Shown piece after piece: positions 22,895-35,592 of a stretch of DNA of 64,000 nucleotides. The notes below the pieces were generated by a model, which was not told the origin of the DNA, did not search any database, and saw nothing but the letters and a program-made list of their open reading frames with translations. How positions within the stretch are numbered: position 1 is the stretch's first letter; the number at the start of each line of letters is the position of its first letter. The stretch spans positions 320,945,956 through 321,009,955 of the forward strand of contig CM060922.1 in the NCBI GenBank assembly GCA_030737875.1, written 5' to 3'. Origin of the DNA: Allium sativum (Eukaryota; Streptophyta; Magnoliopsida; Asparagales; Amaryllidaceae). A program made the position numbers and the translations under genes.

Positions 22895-23972
22895 GTATAT
22901 ACATTGAGAAATATAAAATTTTATATTTTCTTGATATTTATGTATTTATTGGTGGCTGCACTTTGGTCCGTTTTCAATATGAGCAATGTCCTTAACCCTT
23001 ATGTCAAATACATATCAGACAAGTTAACTAAAATGATATACTTATATATTGATATATGTATCATCGTTTCAGTCAAAGTTGTCATATATATAGATTTATG
23101 ATTAACGGTATAAATTAGTCCTATGGTATTTACACTTGCATTATAAAGATAATAAACAGAGCAGATTAAAATCATAACATATGTATTATGATTTATTGAC
23201 TCTGTGAATCATATATGATGTGGTTTATATGAGTATATATAAATAACACATACGTATTGACGTATATGAAACTGACCTGTTATGTAAAAAACTAAAAGTG
23301 GACTTGTATGAATAGTTGTATATTTGTGATGATAAATATACAAAATAACTGATTTCAAAATACAAGAAATATGATTTCTTGTTAATTTCAGTATGTGCTA
23401 CCTGTATAAGTTACTGTATCGAGACACTAAACTGAAATCAAAGCCAATTTTAACTGCTGCTAACACACTTATGCATTAGTGAATGACATGATACAAATAT
23501 GATTTGTAAATTCTCTTGCAAAAGGTTTGAATATGTGAATACATTGCTTGTATTGTATATGCATAAAATAGTTTACTTTTAACATGGCTTTAATTATATG
23601 AATATACACAGTGTATGTTTATTGCCTACATCGTGGTTGCCTATGATTCATCTTAATAATAAAATAAGTATGACTTATTAATTTTAGAATATAGTTCTGG
23701 AAATTGCATAAGGTTTTAAGAAAACTAGTGAATAAATTCTCTAGATTTATGAACTATTACAAAACATAATCCTTACATGCATGAATAAATATCAGATTGA
23801 TAGAGCAGCTGCTGTTTTACAAATCATGATTATTGAATCATTGTTGCAATAAGTATGATGATACTGATAATTTATTTGATAAATTATATAATAAGATTGA
23901 AATATGTTTCATCATGATACTCTTCTGTTACAGAAATGGAACAAAAATGATTTGCATTTAAAGTTATGATAC

Positions 23973-23976
<4 letters not shown>

Positions 23977-24024
<48 letters not shown>
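23977..24024. repeat. (AT)n microsatellite, about 48 bp
   Basis: The longest uninterrupted AT tract in the window, inside the Copia interior. Confidence 0.95.
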
Positions 24025-24029
<5 letters not shown>

Positions 24030-26689
24030 TATAGATATTCATATACTATAAATGGTTTTATAATCTGGGTTTTAAATTTATTTTGGACCCTGTACAGAAT
24101 GGAAAATACATGCCAGTGTTAGTTTTGTTTTCATTGCTTGTAAAATTCTATATGTTTTAAATATATGTATTTAGTATAGTACACAAGCAAATTCTTGTTC
24201 ATAACAAGATTTGGGGTCACTTTGGACATTATATATCAGGTTATATATACACTGTCTGATGATATATTCTATTCTTAATAATATTGAAATCTGACATATA
24301 AATATATGCATTTATAAGTCACTTGCGTATGTTGCACTTGTATGCTAAACCATTAGATCATGTTTGTGACATGAGTCAGAAATGAAACATTTGAGTAATA
24401 TACATTAGAATCATATGCAGCAAGTTTTCATAATTATCATCTACTGCTAATATATGTTTATAATGATAAGCATATACCACAATCTAGTACATATATATAT
24501 ACACACACACACCCCAGTGTAGTATATATATACACGAATATACGATTCATGTAGATAATAACAGCGCTTTATTAAGTTTACATACATTCGATGTATCTGA
24601 CTTAAACCAAATACATAATACATATTTGATGTATTGAAATCACACTAACCCTGTGATCAAAACTGTTTTATACAGGGGAGCATCTGTGCCTAGAATGTAA
24701 CCTGAAATCGTTTCAGGATAAAAGGATCAATCCAGATGAGTGGATCAGCAGTAGCTTCTACTTTGTTATGATTTTGAAAAACTAAACAAGTGTGACTTGT
24801 CTTTCAATTTCAAAAATATTCCAGTACATATATATAGATAACTGGTGGTATACCTTTTGTTGTAGATTAAACTGTACAAAGCAGTGTGACATTGAATGAT
24901 ATGTATAATTTCGTTTAAGTTATATGTAGGAATGCAAGGGTACAGTTTATGTTAATGTACCTGTATTGTAAGAAGCTCGCATTTTTTTTTGTGTGGAAAT
25001 TCTTTCGAGTCTCTGCAAACATTAACATCTGATTTTATTGTCTAAAGACAGTATGGATATTATTGCCTAAATGATGATCAAGTTTACATATTGGGCTTTA
25101 TGTTATACAGGATTAAGTTCTAAAAGGAAAAACGGGCTTTGTACATAAAAGGGTTAGATATTTAAATATATGAATATATATATCAGATATTGTTGTTTTT
25201 GAAACTTGAAATAGATATCTAGTGTGCATGGTGATTTTAATTACCATAACCCTTGAAATGTTCAAAACAATATTGAAATGTTCAATACCATTTATATTGA
25301 TATTTCCAAATATGGTTATATTGAAATAACGTACAAGACGATTAACCTTGGTATTTTCAATGGAAGAATAGGAAAACTACCTGTATGTATCGTTGAATTT
25401 AAATATATATGTACTTCATGTGTTTTATTTAAATTCAATTGGTTACACTAAATTAAAATACATATATTGTGACATATGTAAATTAACTCTAATATTTTTC
25501 TCACTACGAAATATAAATTCCCTTTAAAGCAATTTTTTTGTTATATTAAGTCATGGTGAAGTCTTCCAATAATATACTCATCACTGTCCAAGATCAATGG
25601 TTGTAACTAACGCCAAAGCGTTGTGCACCATTTATTTTGGTTATATGCGATGGAGTAAAATGTGGTGCTCCAACCTATTATTGGGTCTGACTTAACTAGG
25701 CTGCATAATACGATTATGGCCTTAGAGACAAAAGCATGAATTATTCTATTTTGAGCAAATGAATAATACTGAACAAACTGTTCAACATGCGATCCAAGAG
25801 TTATATAGACGATATAATTGACATAAGATGTCTACCTAAAAGGTTGTGTTTTGAGTTCAGCCAAAGCAGGGTCAAGGAATGACTAGATATGGATCTTGGA
25901 ACACCATTATATATATATACTGATATATGTATACAAACAAAGGGATGTTAATTTGAGTGGGAGCATATTTTAGTTTGAATTATACATTAATATAAATATA
26001 AAGTTTGATTGTCAAAATTTTGTATTTATATAATTATAATAGAATCAGTTAATATTTATTATCCACTGCTGATATTGTATAACTGATAACTCCGATTATT
26101 TAAATTTGTTCTTGAGAAGGATAAATTGATTTAAATCAAATTTCTTGACTAACATTGAAATTTGAGGATTGTCCTCAAACAAATTAAAACGTAATTATTC
26201 TGACAAATATAGAGGATCTGAAAATAAAAGTTAAAGAGTGACTTCAACTAAATCAGATATAAGTGTTATAATAATCTACTTATACATTTCTAGTATTAGA
26301 TATTAGATATAAATCACATAAATGTATGTTGATTTACAGAAATTGCAGAATAAGTAGAAATTTGATATAAGAATAAGTGGACTTACAATTGGAAATGAAG
26401 CAAATGTTGATAGATTATCCATTGTAAGTTGATTCTTGTTGGATATACTGGCTTAATTAAATAAATAAAATAATTGTTATTACGAAATTCCAATTAAAAT
26501 AAATGTTATAAAATATCTTGTTTAGACAAGATTGAATTTCATATGTAATAAAAGAATAATTGTTATTCATTTTATTTAATTGAAATATCTATGGAATTTC
26601 ACAAGTAGTTAATGAATATTATAAATCGTTAACTATAATGTACTTGACGTTAATACTGAATGGATTAAATTTAGTGATTTAAATCCAAC

Positions 26690-27560
26690 ATACTTTTAGC
26701 ATTACCAGTTAGCCCTTATAAACAAGAAAGTATATCAAAACCCCATAGTGATGGAATGTCTAAATCATTTGATTTCGAATCATATGAAGTATGCAAATCT
26801 TGTTTATTAGTCAAAATAACTGAATCGCCTTTCACTTGACACGACGAATAAGTGATAAGTATTGGGACTCATACATAATGATGTATATGGAGCAATGAAT
26901 ACATAAGCTAGAGGTAGGTTTTATTACTTCACTATATTTACTGATGATATCAGTAGATAAAGATATGTGTATCTTATGAAACACATATCAGAATCCTTTG
27001 AAAAGTTCAAAGAATTCAAAATGAAGCTAGAAACCAATTTTAATAGAAAAACTAAATACTTTTCGAACAGATCGAAAGAGAATATTTAAGCCAACTATTT
27101 AATGTCTATCCAGACGAGTTTGAAATTGTTTCACAACTCATTCCATTTAGAACACCATATTGGAATAGTGTGTCTGAAAGGAGTAATCACACTTTATAAG
27201 ATTTAGTACGATTTATGATAAGTCATAAAGATCCTCCAACAAATTAAATTTAGAACAATTACATTTAGTCCTACTAAAATAATTTTAAAGACGCCATATT
27301 AGATACGGACTAGGAAATGTCCTAGTGTGTCTAATACGATGATTTGGGATGTAAAAACGTTTCTTAAACGTCCTTTCTCTGATAAGATCGGACCGAAATC
27401 AGATAATTATTTTGTGGATATAAATTCTCTGAGAAAAAAATGTTTATTGCTCGATTTGGTATCCTTTTGAAGGAGAGCCAGTCTCTAAGATACCGATGGG
27501 AATGAAATAAATTTCGAAATGTGTCGAAAACCCACAAATTACCATCGAATCTTGTATAGA
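26690..27560 (+). pseudogene. Copia pol remnant: pre-integrase and integrase
   Basis: Translating across frames gives the usual Copia order: a GAG-pre-integrase-like block near 26700-26850, the integrase core phrase YYFTIFTDDISR followed by YVYLMKHISESFEKFKEF (about 26910-27015), a degraded ..HIGIVCLKG block (normally PQWNGVSERR) near 27160, and DKIGPKSDNYF near 27380. Stops and shifts interrupt every block. Of the DD35E triad the first Asp is visible (TDD); the later acidic residues cannot be placed with confidence. It cannot make an active integrase. Confidence 0.75.
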
Positions 27561-27971
27561 CAAGAAATTGAGTGGGAGTGAGACAATAATTCTAATGTTA
27601 TTTGATAACACATTGATTATTGTAAAAAATGTTAGTTTTAAAACCAAGAAATAAATACTGATTCTAAGAAAGAAAATGTTTGGATTAAAAGTTCATAAGT
27701 TGAACTTAATATCACTGTTGATCGAATGATTTACATTGCGATTACAACATGGCTGTTGCTCAGGCCTAACACCTTAAACTCACTATTAATCCAAACATAT
27801 ATATTTAAGAAATATAATTCTTATGTGAATTTGTTCACAGAGGAATTGAACATATCTGCAAAGTTACAAAAGTTGTAATGTTGCAGACCTACAAAATTAA
27901 ACTCTGTCGCAGCAGAAGTTTAATAGTCGGACTAGTTTCATGAGTATATGATACATGAATAATTGACTCTA

Positions 27972-27986
27972 GTGCAAGTGGGAGAT
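27972..27986 (+). other. Polypurine tract, Copia element
   Basis: GTGCAAGTGGGAGAT immediately precedes TGTTAGAG of the 3' LTR. This form is typical of plant Copia elements. Confidence 0.85.
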
Positions 27987-29449
27987 TGTTAGAGTTTATG
28001 CCCTAGAGGCAATTCATTTGATGAAATAGATAACACCGTTGATGTTATTGTTTTATTTGGAATAAAATATTATTCTATTATATTGTATTTACTGCGTAAT
28101 ATAAATAATAATATAATAGAAGTCCTTAGAATAATAATACGGAATTATATAGTTCGAGTAAGACTGAACTTGAGATTATATAATATGATAAGTATTATAA
28201 TTCTTAAATGTCCCTAGTCAAGTTTTATTGTTTATATAGGACAACAATAAAGCATTGAGACTAGTATATTGATTGACTGATGATCACATCTCATTGATCA
28301 TTAATATACGTGATATTAAAGTCAAGATATAAATACGTATTAGAGAATAGTGTATTGGGCGGACCCACCGTGAGATAACTCCATGGAATATAATTAAACA
28401 GTATCATGAGTTGTTCTCATAGTGATAGTGATATAATGGTCCTCAGACCTGAAATCATTATAATTTTATTCGAGTATATTTGTGTTTTGATATCATCTAA
28501 AGTTATTTCGTAACAGAGTAATGATAATGGTGATTGTTGGATACATCTCGAATCGAATAGAAATTATGAATGATCTAGATGGAATTTAACCCTGCAATTT
28601 ATTTGTAATGATGTCCATGGGCCTCTTGATTGAGTCAGACTGTGAAATGCATGGCCGTGCTCAAATATTGATTTGTTTTAAACAATCTACTCATCGATCA
28701 AGAAAACGGATTAAATTATAATGAGGATGATACGATCCATGCCTCTAGTTTAATCCTGGATATATCGGTTAAAAGGATTATATTACATTGAGACACTGGT
28801 CACAGAACAGGTTGTATCGAATCGATAAAATTATTATAACTTGGGTAACAGTGATGTGTTGCTAGATACCGCTCACTGTTTATAATTTAAATTCGATTTA
28901 AATTATTGCCAACGTTGTAATAACCTATAGGGTCACACATTAGATCGCTTGAAGAGGATGAGAACCGTTCATAATAAAAGGAAATCAAAATGTTGACCTT
29001 TTCTTTAATTGTTGGATTGGTATAAAGGGTTTTATTAGTGTTAGTTAATTGGATTTTGTGGGCCAAATGTTAAAAAGGAAGGCCGACCCTTCTTATATAG
29101 ATTTTTTCTCTATTTTATCATTCAATGGTTGAGTGGATATGAGCCGCCACAAAAACCTAATCAACGAAACCCTAAAAACCCAAAAATGGCTAGCACCATC
29201 CATCCTTCCTCCTAATGATGTTCGACATCTTGGAGAACAAGCGCTCGTGGATAACCTCTAGAGGCGGCGGCTTTGTGTCACGCTAGGATTCGAGACAACT
29301 TCAATTTCTATTCAGTCACGTGAAATCGCTCAAGACCGACAGGTATAGAATTTTAATATTGTTTGATTTACAAAAATTAAAGCATAGATCCTATTGTTAT
29401 TGGTTACAATTGACTTATTTGATATGGATTGGAACCGATTTCACCTTCA
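27987..29449 (+). repeat. 3' LTR of the Copia element (1463 bp)
   Basis: Nearly identical to 20663-22123. The differences seen include GCGTTGAG/GCATTGAG, CACTAGTC/CACTGGTC, GGGTAGCA/GGGTAACA and GCTCATGG/GCTCGTGG, plus one extra G and one extra A. An ATG-started frame crossing its right edge (29394) is an artefact of the junction with the LINE. Confidence 0.9.
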
Positions 29450-29454
29450 AGTAA

Positions 29455-29708
29455 GTCAAACGCTATCTGCTGCAAAACCAGCAGCTACTTCCAAACCTGC
29501 ACCAGCAATCAAAAGGAAGAGGAAGACTAGAACAAAAAGCTTATCAGACATTTCTTTAGTTGAAGATACCGAAGACTTAATGGATCATGACTTCAGGAAA
29601 AAATATATTGGCAAAAATGCCAATTGGGGGAAACAGTTAAAAGCCACTGATCACACTAACTTCAAAGAAAGTGGAAAACAACTAGAGGTGAAGGTGGATA
29701 ATTCCTAA
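29455..29708 (+). pseudogene. LINE ORF1-like C-terminal segment
   Basis: Continues the frame from 20662 and ends at a stop (29706-29708). The segment is Lys/Arg-rich (KRKRKTRTK), then acidic (VEDTEDLMDHD), then mixed. No known domain is recognised. Basic ORF1 C-termini are common upstream of the endonuclease in plant L1 elements. Confidence 0.5.
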
Positions 29709-29731
29709 TACAATGCTCCCCCATAGATCTT

Positions 29732-30700
29732 ATGTATCCTTGGAAGGTATCCTTGCATTCATATATTATTATATATATGTATATTGCTGCTTGGAATGTT
29801 ATGGGCCTCAGTTCCCCTGAAAGGCAATTAGACCTTTATGAGTTTTTAATTAAATACAAACCTAGCATTATAGGTATACTTGAGCATAAACTGAATGATC
29901 AAAAAATTGTAGACCTGCATAATTGAAGATTTTCTAACTGGAACTGTATAATAATAATATCATGGGGGCAATGGTAGGATTATGGTTATGCACAATCCTA
30001 CTATTTGGTCCCTTACAAATTATTATATTAATATTCGGTACATCCAATTATTATTTTTAATAAAGGTGGTCTTATTTCTTAAGGTTACTTTTATTTATGC
30101 TTCCAATCTTGAGGAGGGCAGAGCTAAGTTACAGAATTGTACTGAGCAACTTAGCTACTCTAATAACAGTCCATGGATTTTATTAGGGGATTTTAACATT
30201 ATATTTCATAGTTCTGAAAAAAGAGGTGGCAATCCAGTCCCCTTTAATAAATTGGAAAGGATTGCTAATTTTATATTAAAATCTGGTTCAATTGAACCCT
30301 CTATCCATGGTAATAAGTACACATGGAAATCAGGTGAATATAGAAATATTCACTGTAAATTAGACAGGGTTCTTTTTAATCAGTTTTTCATCAATCTTTT
30401 TTCATATGTTAAATGTAGCACACTTCCTCAAAACTCAAGTGATCATACCCCCATTCAGATTTCTTTCAAAGAAAACAGAAATGAAGATTTCAGAACTCCT
30501 TTCAGATATAAAAATGGATGGGTATATGAGGACAGTTATAAGGAGATTGTTCATAAGAGTTTGACTAATAAACTATTTGGTACTGCTCAGTACAAATTTA
30601 ACAAAACTTTGCAAATAGTCAAAACTAACCTCAAAAATTGGAACAACAATAAAAACAAGTGGGATATCAATTCTAAGGATTGAATGTGCTAAGCTCCAGG
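29732..30700 (+). pseudogene. LINE ORF2: AP-endonuclease domain
   Basis: The plant L1 endonuclease start is visible (AAWNVMGL, then IIGILEHKL; the Glu of EHKL is a catalytic residue). Later come WILLGDFNII (the GDFN motif, about 30175-30200), GNKYTWKSGE, KLDRVLFN and SSDHTPIQI (the C-terminal SDH motif). A stop falls at 29924 and there are further frame changes, so the gene is dead, but the catalytic motifs are still readable. The domain acts in target-site nicking in active L1 elements. Confidence 0.85.
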
Positions 30701-32120
30701 ATAAATTAGATGATAACTGCTCAGACAAAGTTTTAGCTGACTCATTTTTCAATGCTCAAGCCAATCTAGTTAATGCTTTACATATTAACTCTGTTAATCT
30801 TAAGCAGAAGGCTAAGGTTGACTGGTTAACTTATGGCGATGAGGCCAGTAAATTTTTTCACACCAAAATGTTTAACAGGAGGAATAGAAATGATATTGGG
30901 AAACTTATTAATAATAATGGAAAAATAATTAATGAAGCCTCTTTTATAGAGAAAGAGGCCATTAATTATTTCTGCTCATTATATAACTCTTCTAGTTACT
31001 ATAATTCTTTTTCCTAATATCGAATTTAAATATACTACCAATATTAATTGTGTAGATATTTTGATTACTCCTATTAAAACTGAGAAGCTAAAAATATCAT
31101 TTTTTATGCTAAAAATAATAAAAGTCCTGGGCCTAATGGGTTCGGGGCAAAATTCTATCAAACCCATTAGCCAAAAATTCAATCCTCTTTATGTGAGTCT
31201 GTATCAAAAAATTTCAATTCTGGTAAGTTGTTAAAAAACATTAATCATACTTTTTTAACCCTGATTCCTAAAGTGGGAACCCCTTTAGGTTTAGATGATT
31301 ATAGACCTATAGCCTGTTGCAATTTTATATATAAGATTATTTCTTCTATTCTTTGTAACAGGCTGAAATGTTTGCTCAAATTTATTATTTTTGAAAATAA
31401 AAGAGCATTTATTCCTAGGAGATAAATTTCTGAAAACACTTTATTAGCTCATGAGCTAATAAGGGATTTTAATAAGAAAAATAAAAATCTCATGTGTATC
31501 ATTATTGACTTGCATAAAACTTTCGATAAAATTAAAAAAGATTTTATCATATTCATTATGCATAGGATGGTTTTCAATGATAAGTTTTGTGGGTTAGTAA
31601 AGGAGTGCATATCCAATGTCACTTACTCTATTATGATTAATGGCTCCCCAAAGGCTTTATCCATAGCAATAGAGGAATCAGATAGGGTAATCCTTTGTCG
31701 CTATACTTATTTCTATTATTATGGAATATTTTTTAATTCAAATGGAAATTGAATTGGCAAAGGGAAACATTAAGCCTATTAATAGAAATAAGCCCCATAT
31801 TACTCACTTACTATACGCTGATGATATGCTCCTTTTCTTAAAAGCTGATAGGATAAATGCCTTCGCTATTTGTAAAATTTTAGATAATATGGAAAAATTT
31901 GCTGGTCTTTCAGTTAACTCCAATAAGAGCATAATTTACTTTAGTAAAGATGCTCTTCAAAAAGATGATATTTTGAATATTCTGAAATATAAAGAGGGTA
32001 AGCTTCCAGTCAAATATTTAGGCCTTCCTCTTAGTATTAGTCAGATTAAGGATACAGATTATTCTAGATTACTTGATATTATTCAAGGCAAACTAGAAGG
32101 TTAGTCTAGCAAATTGTTGT
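30680..32120 (+). pseudogene. LINE ORF2: reverse transcriptase domain
   Basis: After a frame change come WLTYGDEASKFFH, NKSPGPNGFGAKFY, PKVGTPLGLDDYRPIACCN (RT motif 1 region), DLHKTFDK (the first catalytic Asp, normally DLSKAFDR), a damaged GLRQGDP region around 31660-31700, and LLYADDMLLF with an intact YADD (about 31810-31840). KYLGLPLSI follows. Many stops and shifts are present. Plant L1 reverse transcriptase is the known role; this copy is inactive. Confidence 0.85.
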
Positions 32121-33371
32121 CCATGGCTGGTAGAATGAAACTCACACATAGTCATCATGGCTGTTATCATTTACTAGACACAAACCCACAACATCCCTAC
32201 TAGTATTATTCAAAAAATTGAAAAAATATGTTCAAATTTTATTTGGAGAGGTAAGCAGCATAAAATAGCTTGGGATAAAATTTGCAAACTAAAAAAAATT
32301 GGTGGATTGGGACTCAGAAGTATTAGAGACATAGCTGAGGTTTGCAAATATAAACTTTTTGGAAATTTGTGGAAGGTAAATCTTTGTGGGCTAGATGGAT
32401 GAAGGCCAAATTTCTTAAAAATAAGAATTTCGGGATTACTAGAAATGGTGGCCAACATTCATGTGTGGGAAAACATTCTTGACTATAGAGATATAGGCAG
32501 AAATCTTATAGATAGAAAATTAATAGATGGTAATCAAACTAGTTTGTGGTTTGTCCTTGGATATGTGGCAATTCCCTTATTAATTTACTTGGGTGGAACA
32601 GTTTGTATATATTAGGGGGAATAAATGATAAAATTCAGAGTATCATTGATAATTATTGTTGGAGCCTTCATAATTGTACAACTGCTCTTATTTTCAAAGA
32701 GGCTATTGGTAGTAAATATTGATCAAAGCAGTTTTAGAGATGAATGGTCTTGGAAATTATGTTCAAAAGATAACATATTTTCTTTCAAAAAAATGTGGGA
32801 ATATATTAATGGTGATGAAGTTGAGGTAGAATGGCACAAAGTTATATGGCGTAAATCAAATTGCCCAAAAATGGCTCATTGTGCATATTTTTCCCTTCTT
32901 AACAAATTACCAACAAAGGACAGATGTTGTAAATGGAGTAAAGATTTGGACAATATTTGTTTGCTTTGAAAAAAAGAATTAGAAAGCTCCATGCATTTAT
33001 TTTTTGATTGTGAATTTTCCAAGTACATTTGGTATAATGCCAAATGTACTTTGGGTTTCAATCACTTTTTTCCTGCTTTAGATATTAGAAGCAGTATTGA
33101 TTATATTTTGAATAATTTCAAACCCAAATCTAAAATCTTTATTAAGTCTTGTGTTCTTCTTACTGCTGTTGTTTACTACATTTGGAAAGATAGAAATCAA
33201 AGGCTACACACTAACAAAGATATGAGCTACTATCAACTATGGAGGAGCATACTTTTTGATAGTCAGATTATTATGGAGAAAGCTAACAGACAGAAGATTG
33301 ACTATAAAACTAATCAAGTTAATACTAGCAGGGATGATGATTATAATAAGCAAGTTGATGATTCTTACTAA
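32120..33371 (+). pseudogene. LINE ORF2: thumb and zf-RVT region
   Basis: Fragments such as GGLGLRSIRDIAE (about 32300-32340), W.KVIWRKSNCPKMAHCAYFSLLNKLPTKDR and MHLFFDCEFSKYIW...VYYIWKDRNQR match the post-RT and zf-RVT segments of plant LINEs. Cys/His positions of zf-RVT are partly kept (CLL, MHLFFDC). The frame ends at a stop at 33369. Confidence 0.8.
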
Positions 33372-33835
33372 ATGGTACGCAAAGCCTTTACAAGCTTAAT
33401 AACAATTATGCAGCTCCAAATTCCAAGGAACTAGGAGGAAAAGGCAATAAGGAAAAGCTCAAGCATTCTGACTTGTTGCCTGGTGGAAGTCATCTCAATC
33501 CTGATAACAGACATCAGTTCTGCAAGTGAAGTGATTAGTTAAAATTTGATAATAAGGGTAAAAAAAATAGTTTTAAGAATAACAATGTTTGGTACTCACC
33601 TGCTATAGGAAATGGAGATAACCTTCCATCCAGTAGTGATCCAGAATGCAATGAAGATATGAGTTGGAACTCTGATTTTCTTTCTGAGGCGAGATTCAAT
33701 TCTAATCACAGAAAATCTTTCTACAAGGGAAGTAAACAAATTACTGAGGCATGTCATCCATATTATGTACATAAATTAGATGATAATTTGTTCATTTTAC
33801 CTGAATCAAAAAGAAATCACTTCATTAGTGACCTA
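33371..33835 (+). pseudogene. LINE C-terminal tail, part 1 (unknown domain)
   Basis: A frame shifted by one relative to the zf-RVT frame runs on, with two stops near 33530, to the solo-LTR insertion. It is rich in Asn, Ser and Lys. Codon structure is kept well past the usual end of a plant LINE ORF2, and the frame resumes correctly at 38337. I do not recognise any domain. It could be a lineage-specific C-terminal extension or a separate ORF. Confidence 0.5.
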
Positions 33836-33840
33836 GAGCT
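33836..33840 (+). repeat. Target site duplication of the solo LTR (GAGCT, left)
   Basis: GAGCT immediately before TGTAACAACCC. The identical right copy is at 38332-38336. Confidence 0.95.
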
Positions 33841-34048
33841 TGTAACAACCCGAATTTTAACAACACATTAAAACAAGAAATCAAGGCAGAATTAAATTTT
33901 AAAATTAGAATTAGGTAAAATGGACATCACCATTGCGTTTGTCTCGGAAAAATACGCGAAATAGAGTCCGAGTTTTCGAAAATCGGAGTTCGTATGACCA
34001 AGATATGGCCAAAACAAGATTTCAGCAGACTTTCTGGCAGACTGACCC

Positions 34049-34120
34049 GTGTCGACTGTAGTGTCGACACCCAAGTCGACCTGCCCCCCCCCCCCCCCTT
34101 GTGTCGACTGTAGTGTCGAC
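34049..34120 (+). other. Twin hairpins plus poly-C in the solo LTR
   Basis: GTGTCGAC-TGTAGT-GTCGACAC (34049-34070) and a second copy (34101-34120, stem GTCGAC) flank a run of 15 C (34084-34098). LTR 4 has twin hairpins of unrelated sequence at the same distance from its start. Confidence 0.8.
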
Positions 34121-34360
34121 TTCCCCCCTGTATAGGTCAACCTGGTCGGCCTGGGGTGGCCCAGAACCCATTTTTGAGGCCCGGGATGAGTTTTGATGGT
34201 CCGGATTGACTCTAGGGTTGATCTAAAGGCCCTAAATGGTTCCTACACTTGACTTCTTCCCCAAGACATGCTTTGGGTCTAGTTTGTTGGCTGGTGATGG
34301 ATTTAGATGGCTAGGATCTAAACTAGGGTTTATCCTACGGCCTAAACTATCCTAGTCTTC

Positions 34361-34368
34361 TATAAAAA
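34361..34368 (+). promoter_or_regulatory. TATA-like box, solo LTR
   Basis: TATAAAAA followed by GACCCCTAATCC, about 520 bp into the LTR. LTR 4 has TATAAATA at +438 with a similar ACCCTAAACC leader. If active it would drive transcription across the remaining 3.9 kb toward the LINE tail. Confidence 0.45.
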
Positions 34369-35360
34369 GACCCCTAATCCTACCTTAAACCCTCATAAAT
34401 TGATCCTACAACTAAACTATGCCAAAATTTCTAATGATCATGGCCTCCACTCAAAGCCATAGCCTCCATCCTCTTGTCATAAATTCTATCTTCATTCACA
34501 TGAGAGATTACTTGATCATATGAGTGTATGAGAGTTTCTATGTTCGTACGAGAGCTTCTAAACTTGATTTCAAGGCAAATCTTCATCAAAGCAAGGATCT
34601 TTCTTATTATTTTCTCAAGGGTTTTATTGGAGCTTATTGATTTGGGTTTTTTGCTAGTGTGGCTTCGTCTCAATCTTTTTATATATTGATTTGTGCCTTC
34701 ATAGCATTGTAAGCCCCCTCCTACTCTTAGATATTAACTATGAAGTTAAATGTTCATGTTGCAAGTTTTGGGTTTGAACTTGAGTAGGTTACATGCTTAG
34801 AAACTATCATGTTATGTGTAGATTTATCTTATGCATGTTCGTAAAGTCATCACCTTGATTTTGTGGGCTAAAAGCTATAAGCTTTATGTTGAAATGTTGC
34901 ATTATGCAACATAAGAACTCTCTTATCCCTTAAGTTAACTTGCATAGAATGCTAGATGCAAACTTTTAGCCATTTTTCTATGTCATCTATCACCATGATT
35001 CACCTATATGCTAAGTTTTGGGGTTATGCATGTTTTTGGGGCTTAATAATGTAACATGCAAGTTTGTGAACACATTATGTCTCATATGCCACCATGTTTA
35101 ACTTGCGGCCTTATACCCCTTTTGTCATACCTTTGCCAAGTTCCTTCTTTTAATCCATTATGCGTTGTTGCAAATGTATATGCGAGTTTAAAAGCGTTGG
35201 GGTTATGTTATGGGTAAACTTTAATGACATGAAACATGATTTGGGTAAATTGGTATAAACATGACAACATGTAATTTTGGCTATGAACATGGGACTTGAA
35301 AACTCGACACGTATGGGTTGTAAGTGTAATAAGACACTAGACCAAACATGAAAGTGGCCA

Positions 35361-35560
35361 ACTCGAGGTTGGGTTGAGTTTGTAGCATAAATCTACCCGG
35401 ACCCGCCCGGCTTAACTAGTGGCTACAAACAATAGGACCCAATGTGGGTAGTTGGTCATATAGCACTTAAAACCCGAGGTTAGACTAGGTTGTGGTGTAA
35501 ATCTACCCGGACCCGCCCGGCTTAACTAGTAACCACAAAAAAGTCTAATGTGAGAGGTTG
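35361..35560 (+). repeat. Two-copy 111-bp repeat with CGAGGTT...CCCGGACCCGCCCGGCTT
   Basis: The copies start near 35361 and 35472. They share CGAGGTT, AAATCTACCCGGACCCGCCC, GGCTTAACTAGT and CCACAAA/GCTACAAA. LTR 4 has an equivalent two-copy repeat (62770-62988), so the duplication predates the split of these subfamilies or arose twice. Confidence 0.8.
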
Positions 35561-35592
35561 GGGTGCATTAATCTAATTAATGCCACATGAAA

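Larger units (their letters stand above)
22137..26690 (+). other. Decayed 5' interior of the Copia element
   Basis: About 4.5 kb of AT-rich sequence with stops in every frame. Gag-like phrases may survive around 25550-25900, but I cannot confirm them. Microsatellites lie at 22874-22894 and 23977-24024. No functional gag or protease is present. Confidence 0.6.
20663..29449 (+). mobile_element. Young non-autonomous Copia element
   Basis: 8.79 kb: 5' LTR 20663-22123, Met primer site, internal 22124-27986, polypurine tract, 3' LTR 27987-29449, perfect target duplication AGTAA. The LTRs differ by about six substitutions and two single-base indels in 1.46 kb (about 0.4%), so the insertion is recent. 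The interior is AT-rich and decayed. An integrase remnant is readable, but I find no reverse transcriptase or RNase H between it and the polypurine tract (about 0.4 kb). The contrast between fresh LTRs and a decayed interior means the copy was mobilised in trans. Confidence 0.9.

Noticed and set aside
22739..23101. 120-codon frame in the Copia interior
   Set aside because: It runs across a TA microsatellite giving YIYIYIYV repeats; an artefact of base composition.
29394..29460. ATG start at 29394 for the LINE ORF1-like protein
   Set aside because: The ATG lies inside the Copia 3' LTR. The true frame comes from 20536-20662, before the Copia insertion.
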